In this document: positions 11,342 to 25,649 of the stretch, piece by piece | How positions within the stretch are numbered: the stretch's first letter is position 1 | Layout of the letters: every line of letters starts with the position of its first letter | DNA from: Rotaria socialis | Lineage: Eukaryota > Rotifera > Eurotatoria > Philodinida > Philodinidae | NCBI GenBank assembly: GCA_905331475.1 | Contig: CAJNYU010003472.1 | Location: forward strand, 62,001 to 126,000 | Length of the DNA stretch: 64,000 nt | Direction: 5' to 3' | Translations under genes and position numbers: made by a program | Notes under the pieces: generated by a model | Databases searched by the model: none | What the model was told of the DNA's origin: nothing | What the model saw: only the letters and a program-made list of their open reading frames with translations

Positions 11342-13194
11342 CTAGTTGATTTCGTAGTAGTTTTCTTTTGTCTTGCATAGATTTGTTTTTACAAATAAAT
11401 TGTAAAGTCCCATATTTTGATTTGAACCAACAGCTAATGCATAGCCCATGCTGTTAATAGCTCTGCGTTGAGCTACGTGATTAAAGTTATTATCATTGAA
11501 ACATACCTTTTCAGTAAGTGTTGTTGCTTGTAATTCATTGGATTTTTCACTTTCAGACGAATCTTTTACTGAAGAAACTTGATATCGATAACTAGTTCCA
11601 GAAACCAAGTTTTTATCAGCGTATGATGTGAGACTAACACTGGTCAACTTGTTCCCATCGCGATAAACATTATATGTTGTTACACCGGAAACTGAATTCC
11701 AATTCAAAGTCATCGAATTACTAGATATATCCGAAGCTGTTAATCCGTCCGGTGCACTTATAGCTGGTGGTGCACCTGTTGTTTTACCAGTTACTGAATT
11801 GGATGCCGCACTTTCAGAGCCTGCCGATGAAACAGCTTTGACCGTATATGTATATGATGTACCCGAATTTAAATTATTATTTGTAAATGTTGTACCAGTT
11901 ATTATTCCACTATTAGCTTTAGCACCATTTCGGTAAAGATTATAACCAGTTGCACTTGAAACTGCTCTCCATCCAAGAGTAACTTGATTGTCAGTAGTTG
12001 CAAGAACCTGAAGTTCTGTCGGTGCATCGATGGGATTAAAACCGCTCGTGATACGATCAATCATTTTTTTCGCAGCTGCAGATTGTTTACCACTTTTAAC
12101 GCTAAAATCAGCTCCGTACCAACCCACCCAATCCCAGCAACCATTCGGGTTTGGAATTGATGCTCCACCTGCTGAGTTGACTGTATTTGTTGCTACCGCT
12201 TGTGGATATAAAATTATGAAATTGTTGGTATCAGCCCAACGATTGTATCCTGTATTTTTAACGTATTTATCAGAAATTTTTTCGTAGCCTTGCAAGCAAC
12301 CATGATAAGCAAGATGTAATCTACAAGTATCTCCATCAGAACAACTTTTAGGTACATAAACCCACGCCGTAGTACTCATTCCGTTAGCTCTGGCGCTGGC
12401 AATGAATTCGTCTTGATTAAATTCAATAAATTTTCCTGTTAATGCTCCATTATTTCTTGGTTTCAATGGTCCATAAATATGTTCAAGTATAGCTCGTGCT
12501 CCATCAAAGCCGCAATTGCTTATGTAAGGACTACTTGTGGATCCACAACCATTATTACCAGCACTATCAAAATCAGTGGGAAATGTATGTGCCGAATTCA
12601 GATCTTTTTTGAATACAACATTTTCACTTGGAATGAATTTACCGTCAGTTACATAGTATTTATATAATTGATTCATGACTGAAGGACCCACAGTGCTGTC
12701 TGCAGTTCCGGAGATCATGTAAATTCTCTGCTTTGCTAGATTTTTTATGTCATCAATTTTGTTTCCACTCCATGATTTTGTATTTGAAATAGATTGAGTA
12801 ATTGATGGACTACTCGTGTACATGCAACCTGTATAACTCGTTTGCCCTGCACAATTATATGGGCCACCGGCTACGATTCCCGCACCTTTTATTGAAGCCG
12901 AAAATGCTACGTGCATTTGTGTGGCAAAAAATGCACCAGATGACAAACCAGAGACAGATGTTTCACTTGGATCGACATTGTACGATGATAGTTTCTAAAA
13001 AGAACAATATTATTATTATTATTATTATGACATATAATAAGAATAATTTAGCGTCAATTAATTCATTTCTATTTTAGCGTTTAGATCTTGGTGCTCATAG
13101 ATTTAGTACTTATAAAAGATGCTTAGATTAAATGAAGTCTTACCTCAGCTGCATAACAATAGCTGATCAATAGAAAGAAAAGCTTTATGAACAT
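11342..13194 (-). CDS. Secreted PHB-depolymerase-type esterase with two FN3 domains, probable bacterial origin
   Basis: Predicted extracellular poly(3-hydroxybutyrate) depolymerase-family alpha/beta-hydrolase, which in bacteria cleaves polyester chains outside the cell. Two exons on the minus strand: 13194-13144, encoding a 17-residue hydrophobic signal peptide (MFIKLFFLLISYCYAAE), and 12994-11342, joined in phase 0 across a 149-bp intron; 567 aa in total. The lipase box GLSSG puts the nucleophile at Ser35. Candidate Asp116 lies in SGTADSTVGP, His153 in AHTFPTDF, and the oxyanion stretch is HLAYHGCLQGYE. Two fibronectin type III repeats follow (about residues 342-424 and 431-514, each with TSYTYTV- or TSYRYQV-like strands). 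A C-terminal domain (GSNQNMGLYN) matches the wording of bacterial depolymerase tails. The architecture is bacterial, but the AT-rich codon use and intron match the host. No break was seen, so it looks functional. AATAAA on the minus strand at 11295-11300. Confidence 0.88.
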
Positions 13195-15795
13195 TTGATT
13201 GTTTGTTGTTGCCAAATTTGTGTATACAAAGTCTGGTCGACAGAGAAACTTGTTTTATTGTATAGAATAACAATAGTAATTGCAATTATTGAAAGAATCT
13301 AAAAGGGGTGTATAGATATATAGAATTCAAGATAATCTTAATACACTCTGTGGGACATAAAATATGAAAACCGGGGCCTGCATTCGCATCACCCTCGACG
13401 TACACTGCTTGCTCATAGTATGGACCTGTAATCTTCCATACAGTACACAACTATATCAATTGCTTCTATGATATAAGTATATCTTCCAGTATTATTTAGC
13501 CTATTTTTTAGATATTATTCAAAAACTCAGTACTTTCCACAATTTAAACGTCACTAATTTTTTCGTCGGTCAGCTTATGAATAGTCTGCAATTTAATTCA
13601 TTAAGAATTATGCACTTATATAGAAAAAATGCAACTTTTTTTATTGGTCGCGAAAGTCGATTATTTTGGAAAAGAAATATTTTTATGCATCTATAAAGTA
13701 TGATATTTTATCAGTTTTTCTCGAGTATATAGATATCGTTTATTGCTTTATCATAAATCATTGCAAAATAAGGTATGCAACCGAGATTAGATCATGTATC
13801 GAACGGCCATTGAGTAACGAAAATGCTCGTAAATCTTTACAAAATACAACGTAAGATACTTATTGAAAACTTGAAAAATGATTAAGTACAAATAACAAAA
13901 ATACGACATTTTGTTTTTGAAATAAGATCGATTCGTGTTTTTAATCACATGAATGATTAACTATACAGAGGCTTTAGAGCTGCAATTCCAAATTTTGAGC
14001 AGTGTTAAAACTTTAATAGTACTCTCGCAAGAAGATTGAATTTATAGTACTCGAAACTTTCAATTTTTAATACTGTATATGTGCAGAAATCGATCTTCTC
14101 TTTACTGGTATCGAACACTGACAGAAGGGTGCGGTAGTGGGTCAATGTAGGTGTGAGTCCTGTTGCACGCTCAACACACAGCACCACCGCATTTCATAAT
14201 TTAGCATTGTTTATTATATGCTAATTAAAATAAATTCGTGATATTAAATATATTTCTGGCAGCATTTACTAATGATGGAATGAAATGTCAAGTATTATCT
14301 TGATTTGAAACAACTGATGCAAGTTGTCTTAATGTAAAAGTTGTGGGGCGGTGTTTTTTTTTATTGAAGTATATTGTTTACATCTGAGGTGCTTCTGGTC
14401 TCTATCTTTTTATGTAAAAACATTCTGTTCCCATGTCAAGCTCATCTGTATATATTGTTTTAAAGGATTTACGTTAGATACGAGTTTAATTCTCATTCCT
14501 TGCGAATATATATAAAAATAAATAGGACCTTTATCCCTTTCCTGTTGAATGTAAGCGAACGAAAGGCAAACGAGAACAAGCAGAGAAAATAATTTAATAT
14601 AAAACGGAGGGTGTGCCAACTAGCAGATGTTCATTAACGAGAGAAAAAACACATATAGGTCGTATTTGTTTTCTAAGAGTACTATTGATTATGCAGATTT
14701 TTCGTGAATTGTAAGAAGTAGCAATGAAAACATATGTTAAAAATTACAAATAGTCCCATTTGAAGAATAAATAAATAGTTAATGTTAGCAACAATACAGG
14801 TTAAACAGAATGGTAAATAAACGTCTGGATTGAAATCAACGCTGCGCCTATTTTTATCTCAAAGATATGTTCAGAAAAGATGCATTACATGATGGCGCTA
14901 CGTAGGAATGTCATAATCAAACTCCATAACTAACTACTATTTAATGGTATAGAAACAATAGATATTGTTCTGTCATATTTAATACTGTGACGCTCTATGG
15001 TGAAAACGTTTATGGTAAGGATAACCGTGAAGATATTCTATTCAGTAATACTCACGCACACAATCGCTATTGAAGACTAGGCAAACCGGACAGATCCAAG
15101 TTTTTATTCAATAACGTCATTCATTTTGTATTGAGAAACTTTTCTTGTTTGCGTTTTAGTTTTTTTGCCAATAAAAATTTCTGAAGTCTCTGACAACGAG
15201 ATGAGAATATACCAAAAATACAAGATTCACGAAGAACCCCATGAGAAAAATAACTTGAACTCAAAACCTAAGCAATAACAATCAATCAATTCGTGAACTA
15301 ATTTTCTAAACTTTTAGTCAACTAAATACTTGCATAGCTTTTCGAATGTCAACAATTCTATAAGTATCTCTTCTACCTTAGATTGAGGTTGACCTTAATT
15401 TCACTATTTTGTGTTCTCGATTGTCATTTAAATTATTCTATGGAAGTAAAGTATAGTTTAATTAGAAAACATCCAGTATTACTTTTTTCAATTGTTAATC
15501 TCGTTTTTCTGTAGAAACATTCGTTTCATTCGCTTACTATGATTTAGTCATATGTGAATGACGTTGTGCGTTTTGCGTTCAGTAGAATTTAAGAAGAGAT
15601 AATAACGAAAATCAAAATTCCAATATAATCGAAATACTGCTGCTCACAAGTCATGTCTATTATATATACGTACATATGGGCCCTCGGCAGTGCGAGAGAT
15701 ATTTTCTACTACAAAGAGAAAGTAATTTTTCGTTCTCCGTATATGTGATTCGTTCACTTGTCCTTTCTATTCGTTCTATTTATTGGATAAGGCAA
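13195..15795. other. Intergenic stretch between esterase and RECQL
   Basis: Promoter regions of two diverging genes plus AT-rich filler. A minus-strand ORF at 14410-14619 is hydrophobic and signal-peptide-like, but it has no ATG and is preceded by an in-frame stop. No repeats with recognisable ends. Confidence 0.45.
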
Positions 15796-19241
<3,446 letters not shown>

Positions 19242-21012
19242 ACGAACCTCTTTGATCGTAGATTATTTTTCGTTAATTTATTTTTTGTTAATTTAATATA
19301 ATCTCGTATTTATTTAAAAACTTATCAAAAATACCAATTGATTAATTCTGTACTGCCTAGCATTTGTGCACTAGAACTGGTGCTGAGTTAACCGTAGAAA
19401 TAATTTTTGCTGATATTTATTAAGATATCGATTTTAGTCAAATTTGACAGAAGATATTTTTCTCTGAAGCTCACGAATGAGTTGAGTCCACATTTTGCTA
19501 ATCGCTATCATAAATTCAAATAATTAGACAAATGAAAAATAATCAGTTGACGATACATACCGAGAAAAATCAATTATACAATTTATAATCTTGAATGTGT
19601 CATTTTCTTTCTGTTGGAAATGAATAAGTCCTAATGACTTGATTGCAATTGTGTGAAAGTAATTACAAGTTAACTAGGGGTTTATTTCGTTTCTAAAATC
19701 GATGCATTGACAAAATACATGTTTATCAGTTATTTGAAATTTTTGTTAAATCAAACGAAGTCATAGTGGTGTGGATTCTCAACTGTGGAAAAGAAGAATT
19801 ATTCTGTGACAAAGGATGGCATATTGAAGTAGTACGAGCAGTTCGTTGTAGATGTTTACGCAGCGTTCGTTCGTTCGTGGCAAACAATGAATACTCGGAG
19901 CAAAAAACAATGAATGAAGTAGTGCAGAGTTTAGAAAGAAAAAAAACGTGAAGTATTAGTCTGCTCACTTAATTTTATTTATTTCTAAAAATAGTCTTAA
20001 TCAATTGTGAATAATAAATTGAATGCTCTTTAATAAACTTTTCTTATATTTTAGAGCGCGTGTAAGAATTGATCATATCTCTTCTGCGGAGGAAAGTTTC
20101 ATCTTGACGAAATTAAAGTGTATTTACACACACTCAGTATTGCCATGATATTCACTATCTTCATCATGTGTATGAATAGTATACGTGTAGATTTTTATTC
20201 AATTGATCGTGAATCAGAAAAAAATCTATATTCCAGCATGATGGGTTTAAGATTTTCAGGTGCGATCGAATCCTACTGTCATAATCTTATTTAAACAACC
20301 GTCGTGATTACATGAGAAACTCGTTTTTTTCTCAATTTTCATATTCAGTAACTAGCGCACTCTACAAGTTTTCCCGACTAGTACAAACTAGTCACATTTA
20401 ACGTTTTCGATTTCGATTTCAAGTTCGCTTCTATAGTGTAATAAGCGATCCTAATTATTTATGAAGACGACCGGTTCAAAGAGATTATTTAGCATGTGTT
20501 TCTTTGTGTTATCCTATACCTATTTCATTTGAATAGATAATGAAAAAAGCGCGTTTTAGTAGATAATAACAAATACTAATAAAACTGTGGAATTTCTTAC
20601 TGCAACGAATTTAGCTTACAAAATATACATGTGAGCATGGCATTTTTCATTTAAACAAGCAAAAAAAATTGTATTTTTCGAAGACGTTCTTCTTTTTCGT
20701 TTGTGCCCGAAGGGAATTTGTTTTTTTTATTTTGTTAATTTATGTTTTAAATGTAAAAGAGAAGCAATGTAAAATGAACAAACGAGAACTACATTTTTCT
20801 TTCTACTATTTACTTTGTTCGATTACTAGCAGAAGAAGACACGAGTGTAGCCTCAGTGACAAACAATGCGTTTATGAAAGTGTAGCAAATAAATGGCATA
20901 TATTGTTCGTTAAGTGAGTACCTCTACATTTCCAATGAATGGTAAGACAGTAATCAATTCATCAATAAATAATATTTAAATTTTCCTAGCTAACGAGACC
21001 AGAAAAACGCCT
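19242..21012. other. Intergenic stretch, no supported gene
   Basis: AT-rich sequence with overlapping short ORFs on both strands near 19726-19968 that show no family resemblance. Just before the next gene, CCTAG at about 20985-20989 could be a splice acceptor for an upstream exon of the ankyrin-like gene, since the frame stays open from there to the ATG at 21013. No convincing upstream coding exon was found. Confidence 0.4.
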
Positions 21013-22468
21013 ATGACCCGCGGAAAATATCAATTAGAAAAAATTGTATGCAATCCATTAGGAATTTGTTTATTGACTTTTTGTTTTGTTTTACTTTTTA
21101 ATAATCAATTAAAGCAAAAAGCTAAACTCTCATCGAAAACTGTCGATAGAGCAACAAGTCCAATCCGTTCAGTGCAAATTGAGGTTAAATATAAATGTCC
21201 GAATAATAGATATAAAAGAAAAAGTAATTGAATATTTTAGGAGTTTTTTAAAGCAACTGAAGATGGTTCTATCGAACGACTGCAACGATTGTTCGATGAG
21301 CAAAAAGGTGCCGACCCTAATATGACACACGTAAGAAGAGAATTGTAAAACCATTTCTTTCGAATACATCATATGAACAAAAATGCACTTCGATGATTGC
21401 AATAGTTCTTCTCACAAGAAATTTTCATTCATTCTATCGCTAGATAGAATTATATTTATTATAATTTAGTTTATGGAATCTCTTCTTATGGCAGCCATTA
21501 GAAGAGAACGAGTTGAAGTTGCTGAATATCTTATCGATCAATTAGCAGTTAATGTTAAATATGCAGCTAATCTTCATGAATTTCGTGTTCGTAAGGCAAA
21601 TCCTATTCGACAACGAGCGTTTTCATGTCGAGATTTAGCATATGAAAAAGGTATGATGGAACTTGTGGATCTAATTGATATAACCGACGATGAAGTCAAA
21701 CCAAATATTAAACGACATTTACGTAAACGGCTTCAAGCACGTCTCGATAGTATTCGAGAAACTTATTTAAAACGCCTCGCAGAACAGAAAAATGTACAAT
21801 TGATGCTTCCGCCAACTGAAGAAAAAGACACTAGTGGATTATCGATTACCGACAGAAGTGATGATAAAATGACACAACAATCAACGTCAATATTACCTAT
21901 GATTGAACGTCCGCAAAGATCACGTATTGTTGACACAGTTCAAAGTATTGATGGAACCATGGACAGATCAATTGATGAAACAGGAAAAAAATCATTTCAC
22001 TTTTCTAACTACAGTCTTCGTTTTCGTCTTGTCGAAACGCAAGATAAAGATAAAAAATTCAAAGAGCAATCTAAGATAGGCACCTCAGTACCGTCTCTTC
22101 CTATAATTAAATTATCGTCATGTAATTCGCCACTACTAACAACAACAACAACAACAACAAATAGTACGCGTCGTTCGATAAGTGAAGCTAGTGCACGTCT
22201 TTCAATGCGTGACAGATCGACATCAGGATGTAATTCCGTTCGACAAGCAACTATACCTGAAACAGTGTCTATTGACAATAAATCCTCAACAACAACTACT
22301 GCGAGTAAACATTTTCGATCCAAACATGCCAATGCAAAATATATAAAGCCTACTTATATTCCCCAACAACAAGATACTTTTTATAATAAAACAGAACGTT
22401 TTCTACCTGTAACTTTGAAAGCAACTGCTGTTGGTTTACCGTCCGATGCTCGAATTATTAGAGATTGA
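21013..22468 (+). CDS. Ankyrin-repeat-like protein with basic, Ser/Thr-rich C-terminus
   Basis: Exons 21013-21183, 21241-21330 and 21470-22468 give 419 aa. Exon 2 and the start of exon 3 read like ankyrin repeats: EFFKATEDGSIERLQRLF, GADPNMTH, then ESLLMAAIRRERVEVAEYLI and FSCRDLAYEKGMMELVDLI. A basic helical stretch follows (IKRHLRKRLQARLDSIRETY), then a long low-complexity Ser/Thr/Arg-rich tail with a Thr tract. Inside exon 1, 21046-21114 is a 69-bp in-frame segment bounded by GT and AG that encodes about 23 mostly hydrophobic residues. It has the size and composition of a local intron, so the real protein may lack it (396 aa, no membrane segment). The start is uncertain because an upstream exon is possible. 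Function unknown; ankyrin repeats suggest protein binding. Confidence 0.65.
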
Positions 22469-24222
22469 TGTTTTGCTTGTTATTCATTAAATTTGTAGAG
22501 ATTCAAAAGAACTATGATTATGATAATTATGAGTTCATATGAGGAAAAAAATATAACTTCATGAGTTTTATGTGGATCTTTTTTATAATTTGTTTTACTA
22601 AATATTTTATAAATTAGTACTTCAGCAAGGGACCATAGTTTTATCTGTGAACATAAATCTCTACGAGCTGTAACAATAGCAGCATTACCATATGATCTGA
22701 AGCTCGTTATAGCTCCTGTTGCTTAGGGTTGAAAGCTTTTTTTATTCTATCTATTTTGTGACCAACTTTGTTCCCCATCCCATTTTTTAAAAATACTTCA
22801 ATGTTGTAGTTTCTTGTTTATTATGAGTTTAACAAAAAAAAAATATTTTTTATCTAGTCACAACTCTCTCTCTCTCTCTCTTACATCAAGATCAAGTCAC
22901 GTATAGAAAAAGTTTAATAAATGAGACTTAAAACGATCGTGCCATATTTTTTTTTCATTCTTGTGTAGTACAGCATTTTTTTGGCAAGACGACCGACTAC
23001 TAAAAACGGTGGTACATATTGAGAAGCTGGTATGTTTTGTTCGCTTTCATTTATTGATTCGAGTTTTACAACTTTGTAGGAATTTTATATCGAGTCAATT
23101 GAAATTATTAATAAAACAGAATTGAAAGAGAAAACTATCAGAAATAAGATTGTCGCCATCTTTTAGGCTTACTTTAATAGTTAAAACTTCAAATATTTTT
23201 TACTCTCATAAATCATGAGATAGCACAGCAGGGTTAATGGTTGGTATGTAAAAAAGACAGTTCTTAGATCTAAAAAAGAGTAGCTGCCTAATTCGACTTC
23301 GAATATAAATGAAATTTTCCAAAAATCCTATTGTGCACGGGCAGAGGAAAAAGATAAATTTTATCCAAAATATAACCTTTATAATTCAACTTTAAGCATT
23401 CATATAAGTGCGGCAAAAAAGCAAAAAGTTTAAATTTTATAATTCAAATTGAGACATCCATGTATGTCCAATCGCACCCTAACCAAACCCTTCGCAGCAC
23501 CCACAGGTGCGAGATGTAACCATACTCTGTTCGAGCAAGAATAGTCGTACTTATCGCAGTCACTCAGTAAGCAATCCCCAATGTGTAAGCTACGACCATG
23601 CGTCAGTTTCCAACAATTCAAATCAGAATGCTACGGGCCTGTCTGAGTTTACTAATTGGATTATTCAGGTTTCTTTGAGCATTCCTATGATTGATAGTAG
23701 CATTTCTGAGATTGTTAGTCGGATTTCTGAGACTGCTAGTAGCATTTGTGGAAGCCGTAATACTATAGTTGTGATTACGACGCGCATTGCTCAGATCGCC
23801 AGAAACAGTCGTTGGCCTGTTAGCTGTATGCTCTAGTTTTGTGAGAAAATGGCTTTCGAACATTCAGAAAAACGGAGGCGCAGTTTCAGCAGCTACGCTA
23901 TTGCATCTGTGGCCTCAGATATCCACTCTGGAATCTGAATTCAGTTTCTAGCAAATCCTGTCATAGTTTCAATACTTTAAGGCAGGAAATAGATAGTTGT
24001 GGAATAATTTAGGTTGCTGAGAGATGATGTCTATGTTTGAATTATAAAATTTATAAATAGGATAAAATTTAAATGTTTGCTTTTTGCTGTAACTGTATGA
24101 GTGCCCGATTTTTTTATTGTCGAAGTGATATCGTGTAGTTGAAGCTTCATTTATATTCGAATTCGAATTCAGCATCTCATGGCATCTCATGTATCAAATA
24201 GTAATTTTCTTGTGTAAAAATA
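22469..24222. other. Intergenic stretch with simple and minisatellite repeats
   Basis: Contains a (CT)n run at about 22865-22881 and a minisatellite at about 23659-23763 (listed separately). Nearby slightly GC-richer patches at 23450-23560 and 23860-23960 look like decayed repeat sequence. Short ORFs overlapping the minisatellite are repeat translations, not genes. Confidence 0.45.
23659..23763. repeat. 21-bp imperfect minisatellite
   Basis: Successive 21-bp units begin at 23659, 23680, 23701, 23722 and 23743, with the shared core ATTTCTGAG...TAGTAG or TAGTCG. Units 23701-23721 and 23722-23742 are the most alike and the outer units are decayed. Because 21 is a multiple of three, it keeps ORFs open in several frames and explains the short ORFs there. 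Confidence 0.6.
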
Positions 24223-24230
24223 ATACATAA

Positions 24231-25256
24231 CAGAGCATCAACCAGGTCACTAGGCCTGCCTACCTGTGACAGGCCAGGTCGAACCCTCGTCCAGGCAGCT
24301 TAAAAACACCAGGCCGCCTGGCTTGTCTCTATTCTTTATATTTATAATTTTATTTTATTTTTGATATAAACTTTTTTAATTGAATGTGACGCTAATAATC
24401 AGATGAAGCATAGAATAATGTTCTGTGTTCATTTGTGATTGATCCAAATGATGACTAGTGTTCAGTTCAAATTGCATAGTTCATTTTCTTTCTACATTCG
24501 CTTGCTGTGTTTTCATTTATCTGCTGGACTAGTTGTAACAGAACGTCGTTCTTCTTTGGATCCTCAATTTTTAAATGATATTCTCTTTGTGAGATCCATT
24601 CAAAACATTCTTGAACAAAAACAAAACTTTTTTTCTTAATGTTATACCATGCTGTCTCTGATGTATTCTCTTTGTGTACACAAAAAAATGAGTCCACCCT
24701 AGATTCGGTCAGTGTGTCCAGCCGTTAACACGATAACTTTTGAAAGCCTCATTCAATTATCATGAAATTTTGTACACAGAATGATCTCATCAATATCTCA
24801 GTCGAGTTCGAAGATGAAAGCAATCCACCAAGAAATGGCTGAGTTATCGAAAAAGTTGTCATTATTGACCAGACCATCCTTGAGGGGGGGGGTACAGGGA
24901 TTTTTTCAAAAACAAAATTTTTTTCTCAGAATTATTCAAAATATATATAAATCGACTCAGTTTTTGTAGTACACAACAATCGGATGCAAATCCGATGTTT
25001 CCTCATTTTTTGTATGAAAACTTCGCTAAGTAAATGCTTAATGCAGTCATATTAAATTAACTAAACTGGTTTTCTTCATTCTCAACATTAACTGCATGTT
25101 TCTATTCTATCCTCGTAATGGTGTTAGCATTAAAAAGATTGCCAGGCAGGCAGGCCAGGTCAAGCAAATTAGCTGACAGGCACAGGCAGGCTTGAAATGC
25201 AAAGGCCTGTCACGGACCGATCAGGCCTACAAAAATACGGCCTGGTTGATGCTCTG
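24231..25256. mobile_element. 1.03-kb non-autonomous hAT-type DNA transposon
   Basis: The ends are perfect 16-bp inverted repeats, CAGAGCATCAACCAGG, at 24231-24246 and, in reverse complement, 25241-25256. The flanks carry the 8-bp direct repeat ATACATAA (24223-24230 and 25257-25264). An 8-bp duplication plus a CAG-type end is diagnostic for the hAT superfamily. Subterminal regions (24246-24330, 25140-25240) are dense in CAGG/CCTG/GCCTG words in both orientations, typical of transposase-binding subterminal repeats. Internal ORFs (for example 24467-24697 on the minus strand) show no transposase motifs, so the element would depend on a transposase supplied elsewhere. A G-run lies at about 24883-24891. 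The intact duplication and perfect TIR suggest a fairly recent insertion. Confidence 0.85.
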
Positions 25257-25304
25257 ATACATAATCTTTATACGATCTAAATAACGGTGCTGTTTCGTCT
25301 TATA

Positions 25305-25649
25305 CCCAGGAGAATGAATCCTAGCTTAGGATCCGACGAGTTTCGATCGGTTCCTATTGTAATCCGACGGAGCTCTTCGGAAGGCGCAAGGAAACTATCG
25401 GATTATCGTCGGATTCCTGGTTCCGAAATCGATATCGGATCCTAATATCGGAAACTAATGAAATCCGACAGTAACCGTCAATCGGAACCGGAACGCTTCG
25501 GTTCCGACAATNCCGACAATCGGATATCATTGGAAATACGACTGTCGGATTCGACATTGATTCCTCAACCAGGAATTCAACGGGATTTCGTCGGATGGTA
25601 GGACCCCATAGAATCCGATGGGATTCGGTATCGGATTGATTCACCTGGG
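25305..25649. mobile_element. 345-bp TA-flanked palindromic MITE
   Basis: Ends read CCCAGGAGAATGAATCC on the left and, in reverse complement, CCCAGGTGAATCAATCC on the right (15 of 17 identical). TA dinucleotides flank both sides (25303-25304, 25650-25651), the pattern of Tc1/mariner-type insertion. The interior is clearly GC-richer than the flanks and packed with TCGGAT/ATCCGA and TTCCGA words on both strands, giving high folding potential. It contains the only ambiguous base (N, near 25512). The ORF through it (25354-25644, minus) is a by-product of the repeat words. Only 48 bp separate it from the hAT element. Confidence 0.6.

Noticed and set aside
14410-14619. Minus-strand hydrophobic, signal-peptide-like ORF
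   Set aside because: It begins at a TTG with an in-frame stop just before it, and no ATG-bearing exon was found upstream.
22009-22332. 107-residue minus-strand ORF
   Set aside because: Antisense shadow of the ankyrin-like gene's Thr/Ser-rich exon.
23618-23863. Asn/Arg-rich repetitive minus-strand ORF
   Set aside because: Explained by the 21-bp minisatellite, which keeps frames open.
25354-25644. 96-residue minus-strand ORF containing an undetermined residue
   Set aside because: Translation of the repeated TCGGAT words of a MITE; no protein family resemblance.
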